A DNA stretch of 64,000 nucleotides from Sulfurospirillum sp. UBA2217 (GCA_002328495.1 DCUJ01000013.1:62001-126000); one strand, 5' to 3'; positions 52,201-61,095 are shown, counted from the first letter of the stretch. A program made the numbers and translations. The notes: generated from the sequence alone by a model not told the origin.

Positions 52201-54009
52201 GTGGAGAGAATCATTGCACTGTTGCAAAAAAACGATAAGTTACGTATCATTGATGAAGAACTGGATATTGACCTTGAAATCCCGCATCTTGCTTACATTG
52301 AAGTGAAAAAAGAGGATTCAAAAGCGCTTTTATTTACTAAGCCTATTAGCAAGCGATTGGGAAAACGCTTTGATATTCCTGTGTTAATGAATGTTTTTGG
52401 CTCAGATAAAGCCACGGAACTTGTTTTTGGAAAAAATCCTAATGTCGTAGCACAGCAGATTCAATCCTTGATGCATATGAAGCCTCCTAGTTCTTTTATG
52501 GATAAAGTAGGGATGCTAGGAACACTTTTTGGACTCAAAAATGCCCTTCCAAAGCGACTTAAAGGCAAAGGTGTCTGCCAAAGTAAGGTTTCAAAAGAGC
52601 CCAATTTATACGATTTGCCGATTTTAACCACATGGAGTGAGGACGGTGGTCCTTTCATCACCATGGGGCAAGTCTATACGCAAAGTTTGGATGGTACAAA
52701 GCAAAATTTAGGCATGTATCGTTTACAAGTCTACAGTAAAAACCGTTTGGGTATGCACTGGCAAATTCACAAAGACAGCGCGCATTTTTTCCATGAATAC
52801 AAAAAAGCAGGGCAAAAAATGCCTGTGAGTATTGGTATAGGAGGAGATCCACTTTACATCTGGTGTGGACAAGCACCGATGCCCATTGGTATGTTTGAAC
52901 TTTTACTGTACGGTTTTGTGAAAGAAAAAAGTGCAAGGCTGGTGAAATCACTGACCAACCCTATTTATATCCCTGAAGATGTGGATTTTGTTATAGAAGG
53001 TTGGGTAGACCCAAGTCAGATGGAAATCGAAGGACCTTTTGGAGATCATACAGGCTATTACACACTCAAAGAGCCTTATCCAGTAATGGATGTAAGTTGC
53101 ATTACATGTAAAGAAAAACCTATCTACCAAGCAACCGTTGTAGGTAAGCCTCCATTGGAAGATAAATACATGGGCTGGGCAACAGAGCGTATTTTCTTAC
53201 CATTGCTTAAAACCACAGCCCCCGATTTGATAGACTATAAAATGCCAGAAAATGGGGTTTTTCACAATCTTATCTTGGCGAAGATGCACACGCTTTATCC
53301 TGGACACGCCAAGCAATTTATGCATGCTTTTTGGGGTGTTGGGCAGATGAGCTTTGTGAAACACGCTCTTTTTGTGGGAGAAGATGCTCCAGAACTTGGG
53401 GATTATCCTGCCATCACTGAGTATATCCTCAATCGCTTGAATGCAAAAAGTATCCTCATCAGTGAAGGTGTGTGCGACGCACTTGACCATGCTTCTCCCA
53501 ATGCGCTCTTTGGTGGAAAATTGGGGGTGGATTGTACGGGTGAGATCATGGAGACTCCTTCTAAAAATATCATAAAAGATGATGTTTTATTTGAAAAGGT
53601 TTTGACTTTAGTGCCTGAAGCAAAGGCACTAAAGCAGTATATGACACATACCCAAACACCCATCACCATTTTAGCCATACAAAAGAGTAGGGCAGGTAAA
53701 GAACTCTATGAAGCGTTAAAACCTTTAAGAGAGCACCTGAAGCTTTTAGTGTTTGTGGATGAGAATGCCAATGATGTCAGTAATGCGTATATGCTCATCT
53801 GGCGCGTGGTCAATAATATTGATGCCCTTCGTGATCTTTTTATTGAAGAGGAGTATTTTGGTATTGATGCAACGAATAAAACGCTATTAGATGGCTACAC
53901 CAGAGAGTGGCCCAAAGATACCGATTGTGATAAAAACGTCATCCAAAGCCTGATAGAACGGGGTTTGATAGACAATAATCCCAATTTTTTAAAATATTTT
54001 CAACTTTAA
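52201..54009 (+). CDS. ubiD: UbiD family decarboxylase
   Basis: 602-residue UbiD-type decarboxylase, which needs prenylated FMN. Family segments: GPFITMGQVYTQ, HWQIHKDSAHFFHEY, EGPFGDHTGYYT with the active-site glutamate region, and the C-terminal GVDCTGE. In Campylobacterota, which make menaquinone by the futalosine route, it likely decarboxylates a naphthoate intermediate. GTG start after AAAGGAG. Palindrome at 53102-53111 reads as ITCK. Confidence 0.92.
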   Translation: MERIIALLQKNDKLRIIDEELDIDLEIPHLAYIEVKKEDSKALLFTKPISKRLGKRFDIPVLMNVFGSDKATELVFGKNPNVVAQQIQSLMHMKPPSSFMDKVGMLGTLFGLKNALPKRLKGKGVCQSKVSKEPNLYDLPILTTWSEDGGPFITMGQVYTQSLDGTKQNLGMYRLQVYSKNRLGMHWQIHKDSAHFFHEYKKAGQKMPVSIGIGGDPLYIWCGQAPMPIGMFELLLYGFVKEKSARLVKSLTNPIYIPEDVDFVIEGWVDPSQMEIEGPFGDHTGYYTLKEPYPVMDVSCITCKEKPIYQATVVGKPPLEDKYMGWATERIFLPLLKTTAPDLIDYKMPENGVFHNLILAKMHTLYPGHAKQFMHAFWGVGQMSFVKHALFVGEDAPELGDYPAITEYILNRLNAKSILISEGVCDALDHASPNALFGGKLGVDCTGEIMETPSKNIIKDDVLFEKVLTLVPEAKALKQYMTHTQTPITILAIQKSRAGKELYEALKPLREHLKLLVFVDENANDVSNAYMLIWRVVNNIDALRDLFIEEEYFGIDATNKTLLDGYTREWPKDTDCDKNVIQSLIERGLIDNNPNFLKYFQL

Positions 54010-54139
54010 ATGTATAACATAACTTTTTTAGAAAAAAGAATGGTATTTATAAGCTAATTCCTTAAGCTTTAAAAGACTCAGGTATTGTATAATTGTTAAA
54101 AATATAATATAATAATGAATATCGACTCAAGGAAATGTG

Positions 54140-54748
54140 ATGAGTATCTCGTATAAGCCTTTGGTAGAGCGTTTTAATATCCCCAGACCCACGCTCATAG
54201 AGTGGCAAAAGAGGGCTGAAGTTGAGGGTGATAATTGGCGTGTGCGTCATTTAAGTTATCTGCGCACTCAATTATGGGTTGAAGAGGAAACACTCAAAGA
54301 AATTCGTCATTTTTCTCCTTGTTCCGAAGATTTTTTTATTCTCAGTGTCTATTTTTTCTTTCATAACATTACTTCATTTGTTTCTCCTCAATCTCTACGC
54401 ACGGGTTTGCGTGAGTTTTCACTCCGTTTGCGCACAGGCGTTGAGTATCAGCACGAATTTGCACAGCGTATTTGGTCTTTACGTGTGGGTGATGACTCTA
54501 ATCGGTGCATTGTCAATTATCATCGTGTTTTTGACCTTCTTGATAAACTTACCAGTGCACAGTATGCTTTAGTCATAGAAACAACACTTCTGTTTCTTAA
54601 AAATGTAAAAAAGCGTTATAGCATTGGGACTACAACATTTTTAGAGGGTAAAACGTGGCAAGAGCTTTATATGTACGATAAAGCATTTTCGTTAAAAGCT
54701 ATTGAAGAATTTTTTCAGAAAAAGGGTATTTTAGAGCTAAAAACATAA
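54140..54748 (+). CDS. Hypothetical protein with N-terminal helix-turn-helix-like segment
   Basis: 202 residues from the ATG at 54140 (AAGGAA upstream; a GTG lies one codon earlier). The start SYKPLVERFNIPRPTLIEWQKR looks like a helix-turn-helix, but the rest (FFILSVYFFFHNITSF, YALVIETTLLFLKNVKKRYS) is helical, aromatic-rich and not assignable. No neighbour gives context: it lies between ubiD and the desulforubrerythrin gene with AT-rich flanks. Confidence 0.65.
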   Translation: MSISYKPLVERFNIPRPTLIEWQKRAEVEGDNWRVRHLSYLRTQLWVEEETLKEIRHFSPCSEDFFILSVYFFFHNITSFVSPQSLRTGLREFSLRLRTGVEYQHEFAQRIWSLRVGDDSNRCIVNYHRVFDLLDKLTSAQYALVIETTLLFLKNVKKRYSIGTTTFLEGKTWQELYMYDKAFSLKAIEEFFQKKGILELKT

Positions 54749-54809
54749 AATAATATGTAAATTAATATGTATTTATTAATTAAATAATAATTTTTATCAA
54801 TTAGTATTT

Positions 54810-54830
54810 AAGTTTAATTTTGTTAAACTT
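54810..54830. promoter_or_regulatory. Inverted repeat in the desulforubrerythrin promoter
   Basis: AAGTTTAA, five-base spacer, TTAAACTT: a perfect 8-base dyad 28 bases ahead of the start codon, placed to block or activate transcription. A peroxide or redox regulator is the obvious candidate for this gene, but I do not recognise the site. Confidence 0.5.
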
Positions 54831-54857
54831 GAAAATAAAATTTTAGAAGGAGAAAGA

Positions 54858-55508
54858 ATGAGACAGTACGAATCGTACAAATGCTCTAAATGTGGCAATG
54901 AGGTTGAAGTACAAAATGTAGGTGGCGGTAAGCTTATGTGTTGTGGTGAGGCTATGACCTGTGTGACAGAGGATTTAACGGCAGTTAATTTGATGAAAGC
55001 CTTTGCGGGTGAGTCCCAAGCACGTAATAAATACGACTTATTTGCCGACATCGCTCAAGAAGAGGGCTGGCATGCCGTTGCACGTCATTTTAGAGAAGCA
55101 GCAGAAAATGAAAAATGGCATGCACGTGCTGAGTTTAAAGCGTATCACAAACTGGTTGATGGTGCTGAAACAGAAATCACACTGAAAAACCTTGACAGTG
55201 CGATGGCGGGTGAAAACTATGAACATACGATTATGTACCCAAGCTTTGCAAAAATCGCGGAAGAAGAAGGGCATAAAGAACTCGCACGTCTTTTCAATGC
55301 CATCGGTAAAGTAGAAGTCGAACACGAACGTGAATACAAAGCCTTGCAAGATGCCCTCAAAGAAGACGGATTCTTCCAAGATGAAGAAGAAGAAATTTGG
55401 GTCTGTGAAGTGTGTGGACACATTCATAGAGGCAAAAAGGCTCCAAAAGCGTGTCCATTGTGTAAAGTAGGACAAGAGTACTTCAAGCGTCAAGATTTGG
55501 GTATCTGA
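54858..55508 (+). CDS. Desulforubrerythrin (rubrerythrin with desulforedoxin and rubredoxin domains)
   Basis: 216 residues in three parts: N-terminal desulforedoxin-type FeCys4 site (YKCSKCGNEVE ... KLMCCGEAM), a central four-helix diiron rubrerythrin domain (AFAGESQARNKY, ENEKWHARAEF, AGENYEHTIMYP, EVEHEREYKAL), and a C-terminal rubredoxin site (WVCEVCGHIH ... ACPLCKVG). This three-domain form is known from C. jejuni (Cj0012c) and reduces hydrogen peroxide. Strong AGAAGGAG ribosome site. Followed by a good terminator. Confidence 0.93.
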   Translation: MRQYESYKCSKCGNEVEVQNVGGGKLMCCGEAMTCVTEDLTAVNLMKAFAGESQARNKYDLFADIAQEEGWHAVARHFREAAENEKWHARAEFKAYHKLVDGAETEITLKNLDSAMAGENYEHTIMYPSFAKIAEEEGHKELARLFNAIGKVEVEHEREYKALQDALKEDGFFQDEEEEIWVCEVCGHIHRGKKAPKACPLCKVGQEYFKRQDLGI

Positions 55509-55520
55509 GGTTTTACATGT

Positions 55521-55550
55521 AAAGAAGTCTAGTGATGGCTAGACTTCTTT
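55521..55550 (+). terminator. Terminator of desulforubrerythrin gene
   Basis: AAAGAAGTCTA and TAGACTTCTTT form a perfect 11-base stem with an 8-base loop; a TTACATGTAA (55513-55522) abuts and overlaps its left arm. Confidence 0.8.
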
Positions 55551-55640
55551 CACTGATTCGCATTTCATCTTGCAATATTTTCAACCCCTTCCTCAAAATG
55601 CCCCTATAATCACTTTATAAATCTACCATAGGCTTGCCTT

Positions 55641-56936
55641 GTGATTATTCACTTAGACCTAGACTGCTTTTTTGTCTCAGCAGAGCGTACACGCATCCCT
55701 TCCCTTAAACACAAACCCGTTGTTGTCTGTAAAAGTGGCGATAGTAGAATCTTTTCTGTGGAAGATACGCAAAGTATGATGACAGACTCCGTGGGTGGCT
55801 TTAACGGCTTGATGCAGCATAAAAAACATTTCACGGAATTTGATAAAAATGAATGGAAAAAAGAGTTTGTGGACGATAAGGGAAGGGTTCACGGCATTGT
55901 CATTGCTAAAAGCTATGAAGCTAAAAAGTATGGTATAAAAACAGGAACGCATCTTCGAGATGCCCTGTTTATGTCTCCAAATCTCTTGGTTGTCGCAAGT
56001 GATCATCTTTTTTATCAACAACTTTCCACCAAGCTCAAAGCGTTTTTAATGACAAAAATTCCCATTTTAGAGCAATACAGTATTGATGAGTTTTGGGGAG
56101 ATTTACGTGGATGGGTTAAAGATGAAGATACCTATGATTTTATATCTATGCTTCAAAAAGAAATTTTAGAAACATTTGATTTGCCCATGTCTATTGGTGC
56201 GTCTAGTTCCAAATGGATTGCAAAGTTGGCAACGGATTTTAATAAGCCCTATGGGTTAACGCTTGTTAAGAAAGAAGAGATTCACCACTTTGTGAATGCT
56301 ATGCCCATAGAGAGTTTTCCAGGGATTGGAAAAGCCTTGCAGAAACGGTTTAAAAATTACGGTATTAAAACCCTTGGAGAAGTGTTAGGGGCTAAAAACT
56401 TAGTGTGTGGATGGGGAACGATAGGGAAAAACTTAATTGCACGCATTAGTGGTGAAGACAATGAGGCAGTTGTTCATCAACGAGATAGAAAATCCATCGG
56501 TATTTCTCGTAATTTTCATACTATTTCGGACAGAGAAGAAGTGCTAAGACGTGCCACGATTCTTTCACGTCATCTTTCTCATACGGTTGCAAAACTAAGC
56601 GTGCACCCTACGACCTATTATTTTATGATACGGTATGAAAATGGCTTAGCATCAAACGTATCGCATACGATTGATAGGTCTTTTAGTGAGAGTATGTACC
56701 GAGAACTCACGCTTCAAACCATACGTGCATTGGATATACATCCGCATTATGGCATACACCATTTAAGCCTTCATGTCTCAAATTTTGTGACGCCCACACA
56801 AACCAAAACGTTTTCGCTTTTGCACCAAGAAGAAGATGCAAAAGCCAAACGACTGAATGAAAAGCTGACTAAACTTAGGGATAAGTATGGGGTAGATATT
56901 GTGCGTTGTGGGGTGGAAAAGAAAATTTTAGTGTAA
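55641..56936 (+). CDS. Y-family DNA polymerase (DinB/UmuC-like)
   Basis: Translesion polymerase: metal-binding HLDLDCFFVSAE at residues 4-15 and YSIDEFWGDL near 150; helix-hairpin-helix FPGIGKALQKRF near 230; little-finger domain follows. 431 residues, GTG start. Between KSGDSRIFS and GIVIAKSYEAKKYGIKTGT, normally adjacent in the fingers, there is an insertion of about 46 residues, rich in charge. Alone, not paired with a UmuD-like gene. Confidence 0.88.
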   Translation: MIIHLDLDCFFVSAERTRIPSLKHKPVVVCKSGDSRIFSVEDTQSMMTDSVGGFNGLMQHKKHFTEFDKNEWKKEFVDDKGRVHGIVIAKSYEAKKYGIKTGTHLRDALFMSPNLLVVASDHLFYQQLSTKLKAFLMTKIPILEQYSIDEFWGDLRGWVKDEDTYDFISMLQKEILETFDLPMSIGASSSKWIAKLATDFNKPYGLTLVKKEEIHHFVNAMPIESFPGIGKALQKRFKNYGIKTLGEVLGAKNLVCGWGTIGKNLIARISGEDNEAVVHQRDRKSIGISRNFHTISDREEVLRRATILSRHLSHTVAKLSVHPTTYYFMIRYENGLASNVSHTIDRSFSESMYRELTLQTIRALDIHPHYGIHHLSLHVSNFVTPTQTKTFSLLHQEEDAKAKRLNEKLTKLRDKYGVDIVRCGVEKKILV

Positions 56937-56986
56937 AACATGACCGATGATGTTCGCTAGCTCCAATACACTGTAAGCTTTTAGCA

Positions 56987-57964
56987 TCAAACCTGTGCTA
57001 AGGCTCTCACAATAGGCTCTTTGGCATCTCGTTTGGCAAAATCAACCTGTGAGATCGTCCCCACTTTTCCTGATTCAAATAAAAAGAGACTGCTTTGTCT
57101 CAGTTTTCCTAAGGTTTCATTGTCATCATTTTTTAACAGGTAGGGGGAGGGTTGCGCGCCTAGGTATATGGCTCCAAGCCCCGCTTCTCCAAGCCCGATA
57201 AGTTCATCATTACACCAGATGCGTAAACCTTCAAAAATAGGGTCATTTTCATCTATCCAGTGATTTTTATCGGTATCGTAAGCACTTAAATCTTTAAAAC
57301 CGTTGCCACTTTTCGTACCAAAAAGTTCGCTACCGTCATCTATGTGACCGTTTTGATTGGTGTCGAGTGCTAAAAAGCCATTATTGTTGGCTAAGGAAGA
57401 GATTTGATCACTTTTGCCATCACAATCAAGATCGAATGAAAATGTGGTATTGCAAAGCTCTGGCAAGTTGCCATCAAGGTTGATGACCAGTGGGTCTATG
57501 AAAACAGACTCACTCATGGCTGTTTTAGCGTAAAAAGAGCGTTGCATCGTTATTTCAAGGTTGATGTCAATACTTCTGCCATCCGTCGTCTTCACCGTAC
57601 CTTGGGTTTGCGTCCTTAAACTCTCAGCCTCTTTGTAGGTCGATTCATAGTTCACTTCTACTGTTTCAAAAAGGCGAAATTGAGAAGAAGAGGGCTGCTT
57701 TACATGTAAAGCGTTGTCACTGCAGCCATTTTGAGGTTTGCTTGAAATCTCTTTGGATGCGCCAAACAAAAGTTGTAGTAATTGTTGAATAAGCGTAAAT
57801 TTTATTTGTTCAACCAAATCAGTTTCACGCAATGCTTGAGGGGCATTTTTTTGTGCCGTCTCGTTTAATGAGAGCTTTGATAATTCTTGCTCAAACGTGT
57901 CTGTTCTTTCATAAGTAAACGAGTGTTCCATGTGATGGGTCAATGTCTGTGATTCGATTTTCAT
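56987..57964 (-). CDS. EF-hand-like calcium-binding protein
   Basis: 325 residues from the ATG at 57964 (AGGAGGT ribosome site). No signal peptide. The C-terminal half has three acidic loops of the DxDxDG/EF-hand type: DLDCDGKSDQI, DTNQNGHIDDGSE and DTDKNHWIDENDP, within a layout often seen in proteins linked to RTX and large type I-secreted polypeptides. An HlyD-type remnant lies 3.2 kb away, which fits but does not prove a link. A palindrome at 57700-57709 reads as LHVK. Confidence 0.75.
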   Translation of the reverse strand: MKIESQTLTHHMEHSFTYERTDTFEQELSKLSLNETAQKNAPQALRETDLVEQIKFTLIQQLLQLLFGASKEISSKPQNGCSDNALHVKQPSSSQFRLFETVEVNYESTYKEAESLRTQTQGTVKTTDGRSIDINLEITMQRSFYAKTAMSESVFIDPLVINLDGNLPELCNTTFSFDLDCDGKSDQISSLANNNGFLALDTNQNGHIDDGSELFGTKSGNGFKDLSAYDTDKNHWIDENDPIFEGLRIWCNDELIGLGEAGLGAIYLGAQPSPYLLKNDDNETLGKLRQSSLFLFESGKVGTISQVDFAKRDAKEPIVRALAQV

Positions 57965-58300
57965 CTTACACCTCCTGTAAAGAGTTGAAAGCAAAATCTA
58001 TTCTTATTTTAATTGTGAAAATTTGAGAAATGTATATAAACTTTTATCTAAAATTCCGAAAAATAGACACTTGTGTAAAATATAAAAAATAAAGAATTAA
58101 AATTGATGAAAAAATCATAAGATTTATAAAGTAGCAATATAAATTAATAAGAATAGCATTTGTATGAATTCTGCTTTCTCTGATTACGTGAATGATGTTA
58201 AATGAAATACAATTTTAACCATATAAGATTTTAAAAAGCTAAAAGAAAGAGCTTATTTTTAAAAACTATTTGCCTATTTCTAGGCTTCATCAAACATTAT
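57965..58300. other. AT-rich gene-free stretch
   Basis: About 335 bases with no supported gene between the EF-hand-like gene and the toxin-antitoxin promoter; strongly A/T-biased. It contains the left copy (58231-58280) of the direct repeat that flanks the TA pair. Confidence 0.6.
58231..58280 (+). repeat. Direct repeat flanking TA pair, left copy
   Basis: TTTAAAAAGC-TAAA...AGCTTATTTTTAAA..CTATTTG..TATTT resembles 58861-58905 in order and orientation, about three quarters identical with short gaps. Confidence 0.5.
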
Positions 58301-58304
58301 ATGC

Positions 58305-58335
58305 TATAATGATGTTTATACATCACTACATCATT
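58305..58335 (+). promoter_or_regulatory. TA operon promoter and operator
   Basis: TATAAT at 58305-58310 overlaps an inverted repeat AATGATGT (58308-58315) / ACATCATT (58328-58335); an inner dyad GATGT-N4-ACATC (58311-58324) shares the left arm. Overlapping GATGT/ACATC boxes suit cooperative binding by a ribbon-helix-helix antitoxin. Confidence 0.65.
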
Positions 58336-58344
58336 GAGGTTATC

Positions 58345-58590
58345 ATGCACAGAATTAGTTTAACCATAGATAAAGAGCTCTATGAACAAGCAAGAGTTTT
58401 TAGTTTTGTGGAAAAAAAATCTATTTCTCAAATTTTAAGAGAGAGCTTAGAAATCCATTTCCAAAATTCTCATTCAAAAGAAAAAGCTGCGCTTATTTTA
58501 GATGCTAAAGACAAAGAAGAAATTTTACATATTATGAATACAGATACTTTTATAGACCAAAACGACTTTGCTAAAAAGTATAATGTGTGA
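58345..58590 (+). CDS. Ribbon-helix-helix (CopG-like) antitoxin
   Basis: 81 residues from the ATG at 58345 (TTGAGG upstream). HRISLTIDKELYEQARVFS with KKSISQILRESLEIHF is a CopG/RHH DNA-binding fold; the C-terminal tail (KEEILHIMNTDTFIDQNDFAKKYNV) would wrap the toxin. The stop overlaps the toxin GTG. A longer frame to 58270 runs through the promoter and is not real. Confidence 0.82.
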   Translation: MHRISLTIDKELYEQARVFSFVEKKSISQILRESLEIHFQNSHSKEKAALILDAKDKEEILHIMNTDTFIDQNDFAKKYNV

Positions 58591-58826
58591 AAATTTTTTT
58601 CTCAAAAACATTTGAAAAAAGCTTTTCAAAATATGATCATACTTTACAAAAGCGCATCTATGACGCGATTGTAAAATTACCAGAAGGTGATGTTAAACGA
58701 TTGGCAGGTGATGACATACCACCCATTTTTAGATTGAGAGTTTCTAAATATCGCATTCTCTTTTATATGGACGACATTGAAATTAAAATTTTAAAAGTCG
58801 ATAGTCGAGGTGATATTTACAAATAA
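58587..58826 (+). CDS. RelE/ParE-type toxin
   Basis: 79 residues, GTG start overlapping the antitoxin stop. KIFFSKTFEKSFSKYDHTLQKRIYDAI and RLAGDDIPPIFRLRVSKYRILFYMDD match the RelE/ParE fold, including the conserved arginines of the R..YRI strand. RelE types cleave mRNA at the ribosome; ParE types poison gyrase; which applies is undecided. Confidence 0.82.
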   Translation: MKIFFSKTFEKSFSKYDHTLQKRIYDAIVKLPEGDVKRLAGDDIPPIFRLRVSKYRILFYMDDIEIKILKVDSRGDIYK

Positions 58827-58860
58827 GCGTTAAATGAAGTGTCATTAGTCAGATAAATTT

Positions 58861-58905
58861 TTTAAAAAGCCTAAACAGCTTATTTTAAAACTATTTGTTT
58901 ATTTT
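58861..58905 (+). repeat. Direct repeat flanking TA pair, right copy
   Basis: TTTAAAAAGCCTAAACAGCT then TATTTTAAAACTATTTGTTTATTT; counterpart of 58231-58280. The repeats bracket exactly the TA genes and their promoter, as if the cassette moved or was duplicated as a unit. Confidence 0.5.
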
Positions 58906-58934
58906 TTATTTCGTCTGACATCTCAGAAGGAAGA

Positions 58935-59063
58935 ATGATTAAGTTATATTATCTTAAAAATGACCGTTTAAAAAATTCAGATGCATTATATGGATTCCAC
59001 GATATAACAAAAAAATTACCATTTAATTCTCCAAATGCATTCAAATGTCAAACGAACTGCTAA
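58935..59063 (+). pseudogene. 42-codon frame truncated by the IS21-family insertion
   Basis: AGAAGGAAG ribosome site and ATG start a frame MIKLYYLKNDRLKNSDALYG... that runs into the left end of the insertion element (59046) and stops 18 bases inside it. The part before the element looks like a genuine N-terminus of an unknown protein cut off by the insertion. Confidence 0.45.
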
Positions 59064-59170
59064 ACTAGTCAGTATAAAATGTGATTTGAGAGTTGCATTT
59101 TGATTTAAAACCTTAAGAAACCAAGTTAAATTGGTTAAACTCCATTTTCAAATTTTTTGGAAGGAGTTTG

Positions 59171-60219
59171 GTGTTAAAAAAAGGTGAAATTAAAATGATA
59201 AAGAAGTTTTTAGCTGAGGGTTTGAGTAAGAGTGCGATTGCTAGAAAGTTAGGTATTTCAAGAGATACCGTAAGGCGTTATGCCAATCTTCCAGATGATT
59301 ATATTCCCCCCCCATATCAATAGACCTCCTGTGATCAACAGTGTTGATCCCTATTTGCCTCATATTGCTAAAATGCTAGAAACAGCAGAACAACAGAAAA
59401 GTGAAATACCACTGACGGTGATTTATGAAGAGATTAAGAAGCTTGGATACGATGGAAGCTTGCGTTGGTTACAGCAAGTCATTGGGCGTTATGAGCTAAG
59501 AACTCGTGCCAAGAGTGATGAACCTATTATTCGCTTTGAAACCAAACCTGCCCAGCAGATGCAAGTCGATTGGATAGAGTTTCCTAAAGATAATCTCTCC
59601 GCGTTTGTTGCAACAATGGGATATTCTAGGGCTTCGTATGTGGAATATGTCAATAATGAGAAGATTGAAACACTCATAGGATGCCATATGAACGCCTTTA
59701 GCTACTTCGGAGGCGTTCCAAAGGAGTTGTTTGTATGACAATATGCGAACAGTGATTTTAGGGCGTAATAGCTATGGTAGAGGCAAACATAAACTCAACC
59801 CGCTCTTTGAGGACTTTTCCAAACACTGTGGCTTTAGTATCAAAGTATGCAAACCATATCGTGCTAAAACCAAAGGAAAAGTGGAGCGATTTAACCACTA
59901 TCTGCGATATAACTTTCATAATGGACTGCGTGTACGACTTGCAATGAAACATTACGCATTAACACTGGATAATACGAATGCAGAAGTGCTCAAATGGTTG
60001 GATAATACCGCCAATAAACGTATTCATCAGACAACATTACAGATACCATTTGAGTTGTTAGCACAGGAGCAGTTACAGCTACTTCCTGTGCCTAAAGCCT
60101 ATCAAGGAATCCACCCTAAAGCTTTGATTGAAAGTGTAGCTAAAAAATATTTTCCAATCAATTCTCACAAAGACTGGGAGAAACTATATATCCCTAATAG
60201 AGACATTCAATGTTATTGA
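59171..60219 (+). pseudogene. istA: IS21-type transposase IstA, two frameshifts
   Basis: GTG start after AAGGAG. The helix-turn-helix (GLSKSAIARKLGISRDTVRRYA) is in the first frame, which ends at 59323 after a run of eight C (59306-59313). The DDE core continues in a second frame (PAQQMQVDWIEF) to 59738, then shifts again near 59727 into a third frame (YDNMRTVILGRNSYGRGKHK, then KGKVERFNHYLR) to 60219. All three catalytic acidic residues are there across the frames. Inactive as read, unless frameshifting or slippage rescues it. Confidence 0.85.
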
Positions 60220-60276
60220 TTTTATACCCATGGTTGCCAATATCATCCTTCCTGTTGGATTTTATGGTGGTACATT

Positions 60277-61095
60277 ATGGAGCTAGATACCGCTATCGAA
60301 GAGTTATGTAAAGAGCTTAAACTGCCTATTATTGGAGAAAAATATCATGATATTGCCAGTATCGCAGCCAAAGAGAATTGGCAGTACTCACAGTTCTTAG
60401 CAGAGGTATTGCAAATGGAAGTCGATAACAGACTAGGAAGGTCTAAAAATATGTTGACCAAACTTGCAGGATTTCCTGTTATTAAGACACTGGAGCAGTT
60501 TGATTACACTTTCTCAGTGGGAGTAAACAGAAAGCAGATTGAAGAACTCTCAAGCCTCATATTTGTTAAAAAGCGTGAGAATATCATTCTACTCGGTGAA
60601 AGTGGTGTGGGTAAAACACATCTTGCTATTGCTCTAGCACTTAAAGCAGTGCAGCATCGCTACAAGGTACGATTTACCACCATCAGTGAGCTTTTAAGTA
60701 ATGCTAATAGAGCCAAAAAAGAGAAAAAATATGATAGCTTCTTGAAATCTATCGCTTCTCCATCGGTTCTTGTTATTGATGAAATCGGATACTTCAATAT
60801 GAGCAAAGAAGAAGCTAATCACTTTTTTCAAATTATCTCTAAACGCTATGAAAAAAGCTCCACCATCTTTACATCCAATTTGGTCTTTAGTAAATGGGTT
60901 CAAGTCTTTGCAGGCGATAAAATCGTAACTACTGCCATACTAGATAGAGTGTTACATCATTCACATATTATCAATATACAAGGAGATAGCTACCGACTCA
61001 AAGAGAAGAAACAAACAGGAGTTTTACACTCAGAAATCTATAAGTTTGAAGCTAAATCTTCAAACCTAGAAGGTCAAAATCAAGAGGTGGTTTAA
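60277..61095 (+). CDS. istB: IS21-type helper ATPase IstB
   Basis: DnaA/DnaC-like AAA+ ATPase: Walker A GESGVGKTHLAIAL near residue 108, Walker B VLVIDEIGYF near 165. 272 residues, intact. In IS21 elements IstB loads on target DNA and activates IstA. 57 bases after the istA remnant. Confidence 0.93.
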   Translation: MELDTAIEELCKELKLPIIGEKYHDIASIAAKENWQYSQFLAEVLQMEVDNRLGRSKNMLTKLAGFPVIKTLEQFDYTFSVGVNRKQIEELSSLIFVKKRENIILLGESGVGKTHLAIALALKAVQHRYKVRFTTISELLSNANRAKKEKKYDSFLKSIASPSVLVIDEIGYFNMSKEEANHFFQIISKRYEKSSTIFTSNLVFSKWVQVFAGDKIVTTAILDRVLHHSHIINIQGDSYRLKEKKQTGVLHSEIYKFEAKSSNLEGQNQEVV

